A DNA stretch of 64,000 nucleotides from Pyrocephalus nanus (GCA_038380795.1 CM076259.1:71391741-71455740); one strand, 5' to 3'; shown: positions 39,426 through 51,200, numbered from the stretch's first letter. The notes: generated by a model not told the origin, from the sequence alone. Program-made: numbers and translations.

Positions 39426-40396
39426 TGTCATGGGTTTGCTTGTTCTTGGAAACTAAGCAGGAATTTTCTCTTCCCCCTGCCCACGGTGTGAAAGAATATT
39501 GAATGAGCACATTGACTGTGGCTTAGGCAATTGACTTACACAAAAGAAGTGGCTGCTAAAACCACATTCCAAGTCAATGGCCCTCAAGATGTTGCCTATG
39601 GGGAGGGGTGAGGAGTTCTTTTTTACTTTTTTTCCTCCTCTCCAAAGAAACTTCAGTGACTCCCCTGTTGCCTGAACTGGGATGGGTCTGGGTGTCAGGA
39701 GCTCCAAGGTGGCTTTGTTCTTGGCCTGGCTGCCAGCTGGGAATTTTCTTGCATTTTCATCAGCAAGGAACGGTTTGGGAGGTCTCCCCTCCTCTGCTTT
39801 TTTGCCATCAGTCCTTGTGCGCATCAAAGGAGAGAAGTCACATCACATGACTCAGCCAGCAGGACAGACGGTACTTGTGCACATCAAAGGAGAGGGGAAG
39901 CCACAGTACACAAGTTAGCCAGCAGGACAGAGTGAGTTCCCCTTGAGAAGGACCTTTTTTCCTTTTCCCTCTTTTCTCCCTTTTTTCCTGTTTAGGGGGA
40001 GAGAAGATCTCCATTTGCAGCTTCTCCAGCACACCCAGGGGCCCCTAAGGTGGCAACCACCGGTGATCCAACAGCGCCCCCTGCTAACTGTGGTTAGAAT
40101 TGCACCAAAGGGGGCAAACTGAACTGTTTACTTCTTGTTTTGTTTTGTTTTTTTTGTTTTAAAGAGGATTATTTTTTGAGTATAAGATTATTGTTTGGTT
40201 GTTTTATTTGTGTTCTTTTGTTGTTCTGCCAATACACATATATCTTTTAATAAAGGGCTGTTGTTTTTCCTTTTTCCACATTTTTTCTTAATTGGAGTCT
40301 CTTAATTTTGGATTTACAATTGCTTAGAGGGAGGAGTTTGGGTCTTCCTCATAACTCATCCTTAGCAAAACACTTGTGTCTCATTAAACTGATACA
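39426..40396 (+). mobile_element. Solo LTR inserted in CR1 (ERVL-like)
   Basis: A 971-bp element starting TGTCATGGG and ending GATACA, so it has TG...CA ends. It is bounded by a 5-bp target duplication inside a minus-strand CR1. An AATAAA hexamer lies at 40249-40254, about 145 bp before the 3' end. A tandem duplication of about 60 bp (39814-39935) sits in the first half, as expected for U3 enhancer repeats; both features suggest plus orientation. No gag, pol or env sequence is present, so it is a solo LTR left by recombination between two LTRs. I do not know its family name. Frames of 75-124 codons inside it on both strands have no domain. Orientation is moderately sure. Confidence 0.75.
39814..39935 (+). 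repeat. Tandem duplication of ~60 bp in LTR U3
   Basis: Two adjacent units each hold 'cttgtg(c/g)', 'catcaaaggagag' and, about 40 bp further on, 'agccagcaggacaga'. The offset grows from 60 to 63 bp across the unit, so small indels separate the copies. Confidence 0.8.
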
Positions 40397-40401
40397 TCAG
40401 C

Positions 40402-42085
40402 CAAAGATATAGTTGACTTTCTGGGATCGAAGCGCATGTTGCTGGGTTGTTTTGAGCTTCTCATCCACCAACACACCCAAGTCCCTCTCATCACAGTTGC
40501 TCTCGATCTCTTCTCCACCTAGACTGTATTTGTGCTTGGGATTGTCTCGATGTGCAGGCGCCACAGGTTCAGGACCTTTCCTTGGCCTTGTTGAAACTTG
40601 TGAGGTTTGAACAGGGCCCATTTTTTAAGCCTGTCAAGATTGAAAGACATCCCTTCCCTCCAGCATGATGACTGCATTACAGAGTTTGATGTCAGTGGCA
40701 AACTTGCCAAGGGTGTACTTTAGCACATTCTCCTTGTTGCAGACAAATCTGTTAAACAGCCCTGGTCCCAAAATCAACCCCCAGGGAAAGTCACTCATCA
40801 CTGCTCTCCCCTTGAACATCATGTCATTGTCCACAATCCTTTCAGTGTCACCACCCAGCCAGTTCCTTGCCCACCAAGTGGGCCATTTGCCAAATCTGTA
40901 TCTCTACAGTTAACAGACAAGGATGTCATGTGGGACAGTGTCAAATGCTTTGCACAAGTCTGGGTAGATGACACCAGTTGCTCTTCCCTCACCCATCAAT
41001 GCTACAATGCTACAAAGTCATGAAAGGCTACCAAATTTGTCAGGCATGATTTGCTCCTTGTTTTCCATGTGTCTTAGAATACCTTCCAGAACAACTTGCT
41101 TCATGATCTTGCCAGACACAGAGGTGAGAACAGTCTATAGTTCCCTCAGTCTTCCTTATTTCACTTTTAAAAAACTGGGCTTATGTTTCCCCTTTTTCAT
41201 TCAGTGGATACTTGAGTTGACAGACATGACTTCTCAAATATGATGGATAGTGGTTTAGTCACTTCCTCTGCTATTTTCCTTTGGACCCACTCTCAATAGG
41301 TCTGATGGACTTGTGCAACTTCAGGTCCCTTAGATGGTTTTGAACCTCATCTTCTTCTACAGTGGGTAGTTCATCATTCTTCCAATCCCTGCCTTTGCAA
41401 CTCAGGCGGTGTGGCTGGAGCTCTTGCAGGTGATGACTGAGGCAAAAAACTCATTGAGCACTTGAACCTTACCCATATCCCAGGTAACCAGGTCTTCTGT
41501 TTTCTTCTGGAGAGGGCCCACATTTTTCCTAATCTTTCTTTTATCACCAACATATTTACAGAAGCTTTTCTTTTAGTCCTTTACACCCTTGACCATACTG
41601 AATTCTATCAGGGCTTTAGCTTTCCTATCCTGATCCCTGACTGCTCAGACAATTTCTCTGTACTCCTCACTGCTTCTGCCCTCTGTAGGCTTCCTTTTTG
41701 TGTTTGAGCTTGTCAAGGAGCTCCTTGTTCATCCATGCAGGCGTCCTGGCATTTTTGCCCAATTTCATCTTCATTGGGATGCATCATTCCTGGGCTTGGA
41801 GGAGGTGTTCCCTGAACCCTTTAAATCAGCTTTTTTGGGCTCCCCTTTCCTCCAGGGCTTTATCACATGGTACCATTCCAAGCAGATCCCTGAAGAGGAC
41901 AAAGACTTCTCTTCTGAAACCAGGGTAGTGACCTTCTGTGTGCCCTCCTTCATGCCCTAAGGACCTTGAATTCCATCATTTCAAGGTCACTGTAACCAAG
42001 GCTGCATATTCCACACTGGCCTCCCTTTGCTGGTGAGACCAAGGTCCAGCATAACACCTCTCCTTATTGGCTCTACAATTAGTAT
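40402..42085 (-). mobile_element. CR1 LINE ORF2 region (RT and linker), dead
   Basis: The 5'-ward continuation of the CR1 broken at 39425, about 1.68 kb. In minus-strand order from 42085 it covers the linker after the endonuclease, then RT. The block at 41102-41133 encodes the conserved SVPGKIM segment. The motif-A-like 'KAFDTVPHDI' lies at 40918-40970, the motif B equivalent (SDFPWGLILGP, degenerate) near 40765-40800, and the active-site motif at 40690-40712. The active site reads FATD instead of the family's FADD, so one catalytic aspartate is lost. Multiple stops and frameshifts break the frame. The 5' UTR, ORF1 and endonuclease start are missing. This is still the longest CR1 in the window. 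Confidence 0.92.
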
Positions 42086-43411
42086 CATATCGTGTCATAT
42101 CACAGATATCATATTATCAGGACTGCATAATATGCACCCTCTCAAACAGTCTTGTACAGTTTTCATGGATGCCTCTGAGTATATGAGCTAATATGTTCTT
42201 CTTCATCTGAATCAAAGGAGTGATAATGTGTCTGCTAGCTCTCCTAGGTTCTTGTCTTACAGACAGGTTAATCAATATAGAAAACACAATCCCACATCTC
42301 TCAGAACATAATCAGGTTCTTATTTAAATAAAGTAAAGCAAAAGCTGTTTTGCATAAATACAGGGAAGGAAACAAAACAAAATGAAAATATAGCTGCAGA
42401 GTTGCTCTTTTTAATCAGGTAAAGAAGATTGGTTGTTAGAACAAGAGGAGATGAGCATAGGAGAAAAGAAATGACAGCTGAAAAATTAATCCATTTCCAA
42501 AGCTGTTCTCTAAACTAATATTTTTTTTCCTTTTCCTGTGGTTTTTAATGCAACATGAAAAAAATCAAAACAACAGCAACAACAACAACAAAATCCAACA
42601 ACAAAATAATGAAAATAACCACAAATCAAACCTCATTAAATGAATGTGAGGAAGCCAGAGTTGCTCAGGTTGTTTAGATCACATTCAACTCTAACCAGAA
42701 CCATTAGAGCAGAAGTAGCAAGTCTTCATTATCATAATAGTTTTCTCTTTTAACAAAACTCTTCCCTCTTTCCCTTTTTTTGCTAAGTATATATATTATT
42801 TGAATAGCAACTGCAGATGAAATACCCACGTCACCTGTACTAAAAACAAGGTTTTCTCATTCTAATAAACGTTATTCTCTGTCTTGACAGAGCAAAATTT
42901 TCTATTGACATAATGGTTACAGCTAAAAGTTTCTCCTAAGATCTCCTTCTGTTTCTCACCCATCTATTACACCATGGTTCTGGAAAACTTCAATTTACTT
43001 GTTTATCTTTTTCATTTTGAATTAATCTACCCTCCATCAACATACTCGAGAACGAGTGAGAACAGTGCTGCCAGAGAAGACATCCTAGTTATGGCTGCCT
43101 GATTAATTTTTTAACTGAAACAACTGAGAATAAGGAGAAATTCAAAACAGTTTGAATGAAGTGTCTCAAATAAACATTTAATTTAGAAGATGAGAGAAAG
43201 AAGTGTATAAAGAGTCTCAAAACTAGCACCGGAAAAATTCCCATGAAAGGGACTTGAGAAAACTATTATAGAACAAATAATGCAAATCCTGATATGTTAA
43301 CAAATAACTAACACATAAATCAAGACTGGCATTCAATTAGATCATAATTACAGTAGTTAAATAAAAAAATCTATTTTACTTTTGGAGAGGTGATTTTAAT
43401 TTTCAAAACAA
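42086..43411. other. AT-rich unique sequence
   Basis: No gene recognised. A (CAA)n-type low-complexity run lies at 42570-42608. Confidence 0.6.
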
Positions 43412-43968
43412 TGCTCTTCCTCTACTCCACACTCATGAGAACTCACCTGGATTACATCAAGCCCTGAGGCCCCCAGTGTAAGAAGGATGTGGACCTATTG
43501 GACAAATCCAGAGGAGTGTGACGAAGATGGTCAGAAGACTGGAACACCTCTCCTACACAGACAGGCTGGGAGAGTTGGGGCTGTTAACCCTGGTGAAGAC
43601 AAGGCTCCAGGGATGCCTTCTAGCAGCCTTCTAGTTCCGAAAGGGAGCTTACAAGAAAGCTAAAGAGGGACTTTTTCCGGGGGCATGTATTGATAGGACA
43701 AGAGGGAATAGCCTTAAACTGAGAGTGGGTTTAGATCAGATATTAGGAAGAAATTCTTTAATGTGAGGGTGGTGAGGGACTGGAACAGGTTTCCTAAAGA
43801 AATTGTGGATGCCCTTACCCTGAGAGTGTTCCAGACCAGGTTGGACGGGGCTTTGAGCAACCTAGACTAGTGGAAGATGTTCCCATTCATGGTAGGGGCA
43901 TTGGACTTAGACAATCTTTAAGGTCTCTTCCAACCCAAGCCTTTCTGTGATTACATTATTCTATGAAT
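43412..43968 (+). mobile_element. CR1 LINE fragment, 3' end with tail
   Basis: A plus-strand copy of about 560 bp. It begins at 'ctctactccacactcatgaga' (the ORF2 'LYSALVRPHLEY' block in degraded form), passes 'gaggcccccagtgtaagaagga', 'gggagagttggggctgtt', 'gcagccttctagttccgaaag' and 'ccaggttggacggggctttgagcaacct', and ends with 'gtgattacattattctatgaat', the CR1 3' tail. It belongs to the group that has 'ctagtggaagatgttcccattcatggtagggg' near the 3' end. Confidence 0.94.
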
Positions 43969-44053
43969 ATCTTTTTCCAAACTCAGAAGACTTTGAATTG
44001 TCTTTACTGAGAAACGTTGGAGTCTGATTCTATAATAAGAATATGAGAGATTT

Positions 44054-44073
44054 AAAAAAAAAAAAAAAAAAAT
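44054..44073 (+). repeat. Poly(A) tract
   Basis: A run of about 19 A just after the CR1. No AATAAA precedes it at a normal distance. Confidence 0.8.
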
Positions 44074-44557
44074 TAAAAAATTGAAGAAGTATTTAAACAA
44101 CTTATTTTTATAGTATGGCTTAGTTTATATTTTACAGTGCATTTACCTGTTTTATATTACTATCAAAGAACTCTAATCTTTGGTCAGGACTCCATGGGTT
44201 TGGGTTGTATATTAATTTACATGGAAACAAAGTTACCTGCCAAACATTTAATAACATGGAGTTAGGAGAAAAAAATTAATTTTATTAGACAAGCTTATGT
44301 AAAAGACACTAAAAAAAGTCAAAGACGAAATGGAGAGTATACACCTTTTATGATGTGGAGCCCTCATGTTATGAGGTAATGAATCTGGTTCTAGAAATGC
44401 TAGTGTTGAATACGTCACATTGCATGCTAATGGCACAAAACACTGATATGGTGTAATGCTACATAAAATGTACTGTGCTAGCTTTATCAACTCCTGAAAA
44501 AAAAGTGGTGATATACAAAAAGGTTACAAAAGGAAATCTGTTTCTGTTAACTAATTA

Positions 44558-45480
44558 ATGTTTTCATTGATGATCTGGATGAGGCGATTGAGTGTACCAT
44601 TGGTAAATTTGTAGATGACACCATGTTGGCAGGGCGTGTTGATCTGCTGGAAGGCAGGAGAGCTCTTCAGAGGGACCTGGACCAGCTGGACAGATGCTCT
44701 GACTCCAACAGGATGAAGTTCAACAAGGCCAAGTGCGGGGCCCTGCACTTTGGCCACAACAACCCCCTGCAGTGCTACAGGCTGGGCACAGAGTGGCTGG
44801 AGAGCAGCCAGGCAGAAAGAGACCTGGAAGTTTGGATTCCTGGAAGCTGAACATGAGCCAGCAGTGTGCCCAGGTGGCCAAGAAGGTCAATGGCATCCTG
44901 GCCTCTATCAGGAATGGCCATTACATTCCTGTAATGGCCAGGAGGACCCGGGAAGCGATTCTGCCCCATACTCAGTGCTGGTGAGGCCACACCTGGAGTG
45001 TTGTGTCCAGTTCTGGGCCCCTCAGTTCAGGAAGGATATTGAGGTGCTGGAGCAGGTCCAGAGAAGAGCAGTAAGGCTCTTCTGGGGGAAACTGGGGCAA
45101 AAGTACTATAAGGAGAGGCTGAGGGAGCTGGGGTTGTTTAGCCTGGAGAAGAGAAAGCTCAGGGGAAATATCATCACTCAACTACCTGAGAGGAGGTTGT
45201 AGCCAGGTGGGGGTTGGTCTCTTCTCCCAGGAAATCAGCAGTAGGACAAGAGAGCATGGTCTTAAGCTCTGCCAGGGGAGGTTTAGGTTGGATATTAGGA
45301 AAAAAATTTTACAGAGAGAGTAATCAGGCATTGGAATGGGCTGCCCAGGGAGGTGATGGTTTTTAAGATAAGACTGGATGTGTCACTTAGTGTAGTGGTC
45401 TAGTAACCATGGAAGTTAAGGGGTCAGACTTGATGATCTCAGAGGTCTTTTCCAAACCAGTTGATTTGATGATTCTATGA
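44558..45480 (+). mobile_element. Best-preserved CR1 LINE fragment (RT C-terminal half)
   Basis: A plus-strand, 5'-truncated CR1 of about 920 bp, markedly GC-richer than its flanks. It opens within RT: '[10 protein letters not shown]' is followed by the active-site motif KFVDDTML, in which both aspartates of the family's FADD motif are kept. Next come the MKFNKAKC block (44713-44740) and 'HFGHNNP'. A frame ends near 44850, after which the '[21 protein letters not shown]' block and then '[22 protein letters not shown]' continue in shifted frames up to [11 protein letters not shown] (about 45140-45175). The 3' UTR ends with 'tgatttgatgattctatga'. At least two frameshifts make it non-functional. 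It looks the least diverged CR1 here. Confidence 0.95.
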
Positions 45481-46517
45481 AAACAGCTTTTCATTAATGA
45501 AGCCAGGAAGTCAGTCTATTTTCTTCTCTCATATTTTATTATTACTATTGCCTTTCAGTTTTTACTTACCACATCTCCTCATGATCTCCCCTACTGTCAT
45601 CTTCAACTTTTTTCTCACTTCCAATGTCTTCATCATTCTCTATTTCTTCTTTTAATTCATAAAAAACCCTCTTCAGTTCCATCTATGGGAGTTGAAAAGT
45701 AGCATTTCTTTACCTCCTTTGCTACAACTTTTTCTAATCTCTTCCATCTAATCCAATGACAAAACTTCATGACACAAGGCTCCTTCATTTCTCTTGAAGG
45801 GGTTAAGGCAGGATGTGATGCCAGAATCCATTTTGATTATAAAGACTGGTCTACTGTATAAATGATTTGTAGCTGTAGCATCTTTTCTCCTACTGTGACA
45901 AGATCAGTGTTCCTTTCTCTAATAGTATTCTTCACTGCTGACAACAGATACTCTTGCATTCCTCTTTCTCTTAGCAACACACAACTCCTACTCCAAATGT
46001 CATTCAGGTAATCCTTCACTAAATTTGTAGATATTCATCCTGTGTTTGACACTTGACAACTATTCCAGTAGGCAGCTGTTCCTTTAGCATTGTTTTATGT
46101 ATCAAGAACACATAAGGTGGTAATTTTATACCATCTGTTGACACTGTAAATGTTAAAGCAATGTGTACTTTTTATCTTCTACATTTTTATTATGTTGGAT
46201 TTTATGCCTCCCTTTTCAACAATGTAACTTGATGTTTGAGCTGCATTACTCGTATGACTAAGCAGATAGTCACGGTCTTACATCATTGCTGGAATACAAT
46301 GAGTTTTTTTGTGACATCAGAAGGTAGATGTTGGCAAAATACAGTTCTTTCCCAAAGGCAAAAAATTATGAAATCACATATTTCCTATTCCACCCTGCTA
46401 TCATTTGCCTTCTTGCTCTGAAATACTTTCTGCTTATGATATCTCTGAATCCTTCAGATTAATGATTTCCCATCTAACTAGGATTCATCTTTTGTTTGAA
46501 TAGGTACAAATTCCACA
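45481..46517. other. AT-rich unique sequence, pyrimidine-biased
   Basis: 45515-45800 is T/C-rich. No gene or repeat family recognised. Confidence 0.55.
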
Positions 46518-46610
46518 AGTCACAGAGTTGCAGAATCATTCAGATTGGAAAGTGCTATCTAGTCCATCCTCCTATTCAAAATATGGCAGCCACTAAATTC
46601 AGACCAGATT
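46518..46610 (-). mobile_element. Small CR1 3' end fragment
   Basis: 'cacagagttgcagaatcatt' followed by 'agattggaaagtgctatctagtccatcctcc' is the complement of an older CR1 3' end. Only about 90 bp can be recognised. Confidence 0.65.
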
Positions 46611-49279
46611 TTTCTTCTGCCTGTTAAAAGCATGCTTTTTGGGGGAGTCAACTGAATGATTTCTGACTAATTAACATATGAAGGCTTCTGATTTGACTGT
46701 TTCCATCTTCACATTTATGTCCCACTTTTGTTACATTTCCTGTCGTTCTCACCATTATTAGTCTTTTGGGTTTGTTGGTCTGTTTGTTTGTTCATATGTG
46801 TGGGGTGTTTTGTTTGTTTTTTTGTGTTTTTTTCATATAGCATCTCCATGAGTATAAAATTTACACCATAACTTCTCCTTATGCCTTTTGGTACTTGGAT
46901 GTCTCACCTCCTAAGCCCCTTCCATTTTATAATTAATAGTAGAATCCAAGGAGGCTTATAAAACTACTGAAATCATAGTGGAATTTTTTGAGCTATGATA
47001 CACAACACAGTTAGGCAAGTAGAAAAGTGAAACAGTAGCAATCAATTGCTCTTAACTGTTTCACCACTCAATTCCAGGAAAATTCATCCTCCTTCTAGGA
47101 AAAGAGAGTTTTATGAGTTTATATTGTCTGTTTATATTGGTTCCATTTTTTGTGCCTATGCTAATATTTAAGTGGCTAGTGTTTTTCACAAGTGATTCCT
47201 ACTCACACTACTCTTCAAAGTCAGTGCTACATAATGCTCCTGGGGATGGTTGCTACCTTTCTTTAGATGCAGATTTGGGACTCAGTACTTTCTTGCAATA
47301 CATTATGGTATTGGATCTTTTGGCATTGGCTCAGTAGCCAGTACTTAGAATGCTGTAGAATACATCTATGCCATCCATCCTGACTCAGATTTATGGAAGT
47401 GCCCATTATGAATTTAACTGGAATAGGGCCAATACATTGAAACTGCCTGTCAGGGAAAGTCACTATTCCTTGCAGGCCATAAATATTAGTTTTATAACCT
47501 ACCTCAATATTTCTGAATGTAAATTTCAGCATGGACAACAAAGGGATCTGCATGTCACTTAAATCCTGTTGAAAGCTACAGCCAGGAGGATATCCTATCC
47601 ATAAAGCAGGGAAGTTTACCAGCTTTTCAGTCTATCAAGGATATAGTTCCAGAGTACTACAGGGTTTCCATGACAGAGGAGATGAGATTTGTAAAACAGA
47701 ATTTAATCTTTTCTATGACAGGGACTTCAAGAACAATGGCTAGATTCTAGTGAAAGAAGGAAACTGGAACCTCTTCTAGTTTCCTACTTTGAAAGAATCT
47801 GAAGACAAATGGAGCAAATAGTGTTTTAAACAAAAAATGAAGCTTCTTTGAGATCTCACTGCTGCCTTCTGATTTTTTTCCTCTTTCTCTGAGAATATAG
47901 CTAAATCCTACACTTTGAAAATGGGTTCATGCAATATGGTAGTTACATCGTCCCCCTGTCATGACAGATGTCATCTGCCTAGATGTAAGCATTTTTTAAG
48001 CCTCTATGATGAAGTCTGATTTCATGGTTTTGGCCACACTGCACCCAAGCAAACCATGTCTCAGAGAATTCTTCTAACTTGGGATCATTTCTGGGTTGTA
48101 TCATATGCCTTACTTGAAATTTTTTGTCGGAACTCAAGAAGATGATTCATCCTAATATGTCCACCTTGAGGCCATGGCTAGATCTCATTAAATGAACAAG
48201 TCCTTCTGAGCTTAAGAATACTCTCTTCCAAAATATCTTAAAATAGAGACTTTGGATAGTTCTATGCTACGTGCAAATTCTCTTTGGATTTCTCTCCAGT
48301 AGCATAAAAACCCCATGGAAACCGCAAATAAACAAGGACCTAGAACAAATTCTTGAATGAGAATCAAAAATGCACTTGGTCAATTTTAGATAAATGAAAC
48401 ATGCGTTAAAAATAGCTAATTGCATTCCTGGCAGACTGGGAGTTGACCCTGCAAAGATTTTTTTAACTTGTAAAAATAATCCTTATACACTTTCAGCATC
48501 AAGACAAATTCATTGGCATCCCCTGGATTTAAATGAAGAAGTAATTTATTTGGAGTGACGCTCACTAAGTATCACCCATCAGTAAGATAGTTGGCAATGT
48601 GTCAAAAGTGTCACTCCTTTTCCTTAATCCACTCTTTTTGCCCAAGGTTGGAGCCACAGGATTGCACAAACATTGTCACAATCAGAAACCACACTTGCTC
48701 ATTGTATTAAAACATCTTCAGCCACAATTTAGCATAACTTATGTTTCGGGCAGTAGCTGTGACCAATATCCCTGTTTCTTTTCTTCACTTTAAAGAACAA
48801 CCCATATCACTGATCTCAGTATGCAATAGAACCTCTGATCACGAACTTTGTCCTGTGCAGTGAAGAACTAGAGATGGGGTTCTTCAGTTTTATGAAAAAA
48901 AAAGGATATTTATCTGTATAATGACAAAAGATGAGAGAGAAAAAAACCCCACATATTCTTTCTTATGAAGTCTCAATTCTGTAGTCAAAGGTAGGCAGGC
49001 AAGGACAAGTACAGCTCAGATGCCAAGAGAAAAACAGCATGACCAAATAGGTTGCTGTAATGAAAGTGAATAAAGCAAAGTGATTATGTGCTTTCCCCAC
49101 TGAGAAGTGCACATTCCTTAGCAACCATGAATTGTTCAGCTAGCAACAGCAGGGAAGTACTGTAAGACAGTGCAAAACAGTAAACTGTGTGGGAAATTCA
49201 CTGAACGGCCTGGGTTCAAAGGGAATGGGTCAGTGGTTTGAACTATAGCTGGTAGTCAGTCACTTGCAGTGCCCCCAGG
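46611..49279. other. Unique sequence, nothing recognised
   Basis: No gene or confident transposon. The 48300-48560 stretch has a faint CR1/L3-like look but no block that I could align. Frames up to 96 codons (47263-47553 minus) have no domain. Confidence 0.5.
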
Positions 49280-49960
49280 GTTAATGAAATAAACCTGTGC
49301 AATAGTACAGCCTGGTGCCAGCTGCATGAAAAGCCATTCTGCAGAAAATAGCATTGGGGTCCTGTTGGACAACTGGTTGAACAGAAGATGGGTATGCAGC
49401 AAAGGCCAATTCCATAATGGGCTTTATTAGCAAGTGCAGAGACAGCAGATTGAGTGAAGTGGTTATTCCCATCTAAGTAGCACTTTTGAGACCCCATATG
49501 GAGTACTGTGTCCAGTTCGGGTCTAGCCTATACAGGGACGGTATCATCAAACTGGAGGAAGTACAATGAAAAGTGTCTCATATCTTTAGGGAGCTGCAGC
49601 TTATCCATAGTGAGAAGCCGAGACAAATGGATTTGCTCAGTCTTAAGAGGAGAAGGTTACAGTGGGATTTTCCTGATGCCTGCTAATGTCTAATGGGAAA
49701 TATGTACAGCAACAAACAAAACCTGACAGATACAAGTTTCAGAAAGAGAAACTGTAGCCAGATATTATATATTATTTTTAAATTAGGATAGGCAGCCAAG
49801 TATAGAAAAAGTTGCACAAAGGTTGTGGAAGCTCCACCCTCTCTTGTATCCATTCAAAATGCAAATTGGACAGCATAGTGAGCAACTTGATCTAATTCTG
49901 AAGCTGGAACTAGCTTCACAGTTGTCCTTGTGGAGTTGAACATCTCCATATACCTCTTCC
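49280..49960 (+). mobile_element. Old CR1 LINE fragment
   Basis: A plus-strand copy of about 680 bp, well diverged. Recognisable blocks in order are 'gcattggggtcctgttggacaactggttgaac' (ORF2), 'tatgcagcaaaggccaattcc', 'tttgagaccccatatggagtactgtgtccagttcgg', 'gagctgcagcttatccatagtga', 'gttgcacaaaggttgtggaagctcca' and 'ttcaaaatgcaaattggacagcatagtgagcaactt'. The terminal octamer tail is lost and the end is approximate. Deletions shorten the middle. Confidence 0.87.
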
Positions 49961-50110
49961 AATGTACATATTTTGCTTCTTCTAACAAGTGAAACAACTG
50001 AAGCACCAATCAATGCCATGTCCACCTGCAAGTAGAAAAGGCAATCACTCTTTAGAAAGGTAATTCCTGTTAGCCAGTAGTAAACCTCTAATCTGTCATC
50101 CCTTCAGTAT

Positions 50111-50115
50111 ATCTG
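50111..50115. repeat. 5-bp target-site duplication (ATCTG), left
   Basis: ATCTG directly before the LTR at 50116; an identical ATCTG follows its end at 51196-51200. A perfect 5-bp duplication is expected for ERVL-type integration. Confidence 0.88.
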
Positions 50116-51195
50116 TGTAGTGGGGTTGATCCTGCTGAATGCCAGGTACCAAACAAATCCACTCTATCACTCCTCTTCTCAGCTAGACAGAGAAAACATG
50201 TAACAAAGGTTCATGAGTGGAGATAAGGACCAGGAGAGATCATGCAATACCATTGGTCACCAGAGATCACCACCAAAACAGATTTGATTTGGGGAAATTA
50301 AGTGAATTTATTACTAATAAAAAAGAGAGAAAGATAATGGGAACTGAATGAATCTTAAAAACACCTTACTTCCATCCCTCCCTCCTTCCAGGCTCTACCT
50401 CCTCCCTACAGTGGCACAGGGAGATGGGAAATGGTCAGTTCATCACATGTTGTTCCTGCTGCTGTTCAGGGAGAAGAGTCCTGCCCCTAACCATAATGTT
50501 GGGTCTCTTCCATCAGAGACAATTCTCCATGAATTTTTCCAATGTGATTCCCATGCCACAGTCAGCAGTTCTCCAGGAACTGCTCCAACATGGGTCATTT
50601 TTCTACAAGTTGCTCCAGTGTGGGCCCCCCGCAGAGTCACAAGTTTTACCACAAAACATGCCTCCAGCATGGGATCCTCTCTCCACAGGTCAGCAGGTCC
50701 CTGCCAGGATCTTGCTCCAGCATGGGCTTTCCATGGATCCACAGCCTCCTTTGGGCATCCACCTGCTCTGACATGGGTCTCCTCCACAGGCTATGGGTGT
50801 ATCTCTGCCCTCCCATTGACCTCCTTGGGCTGAAGGGGGGACAGCCTGCTTCACTATGATTTTCACCGCAGGCTTCAGGGGAACCCCAGCTCTGGCATCT
50901 GAAGCACCTCCTTCTCCTCCCTCTTCATGGACCTTGGTGTCTGCAGAGTTGTTCCTCTCACTCCACTCTTCTCTGGCTGCAATTACATCTGCCCAATAAC
51001 GTTTTTCCTTCTTAAATATGTTGTCATAAGTGTTAGCAGAGGTGTTAGTCATTCTTGATTGGCCAGGGGCAGGTCCATCCTGGAGCTGGCTGGCATTGGC
51101 TCTACTGGACATCAGGGAAGCTTCTGGCAGCTTCTCACAGAAGCCAATCCCATAGCCCCACTGCCACCAAAACCTGGCAACACAAACCCAGTACA
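50116..51195 (-). mobile_element. Solo ERVL-type LTR, 1080 bp
   Basis: TGTAGTGGGG at the left end and CCAGTACA at the right give TG...CA termini, flanked by perfect ATCTG duplications. It matches a long avian ERVL-type LTR that I recognise by text ('gccaggtacc', 'gataaggaccaggagaga', repeated 'ctccagcatggg' units, 'ccaaaacctggcaacacaaaccc'). The LTR reads on the minus strand: an AATAAA (complement of 'tttatt' near 50309) lies in the 3' part and a TATA-like TATTTAAG (51011-51018) in the 5' part. Five 'tgctccagcatggg'-like units at about 50-bp spacing (50579-50775) are U3-type repeats. An open frame of 168 codons (50690-51196, minus) covers the 5' half. No internal viral genes flank it, so it is a solo LTR. 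Confidence 0.88.
51011..51018 (-). promoter_or_regulatory. TATA-like box of the minus-strand LTR
   Basis: TATTTAAG on the minus strand within the first 200 bp of the LTR, where the family carries its TATA box. Function is inferred. Confidence 0.45.
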
Positions 51196-51200
51196 ATCTG
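51196..51200. repeat. 5-bp target-site duplication (ATCTG), right
   Basis: Identical to 50111-50115. Confidence 0.88.

Noticed and set aside
39453..39918. Several 64-124-codon frames on both strands
   Set aside because: All lie inside the solo LTR, overlap each other and show no domain.
44750..45202. 150-codon plus-strand frame
   Set aside because: Out-of-phase reading of the CR1 followed by its ORF2 C-terminal end; not an independent gene.
48300..48560. Possible ancient LINE segment
   Set aside because: Only faint word similarity to CR1/L3; no block aligned convincingly.
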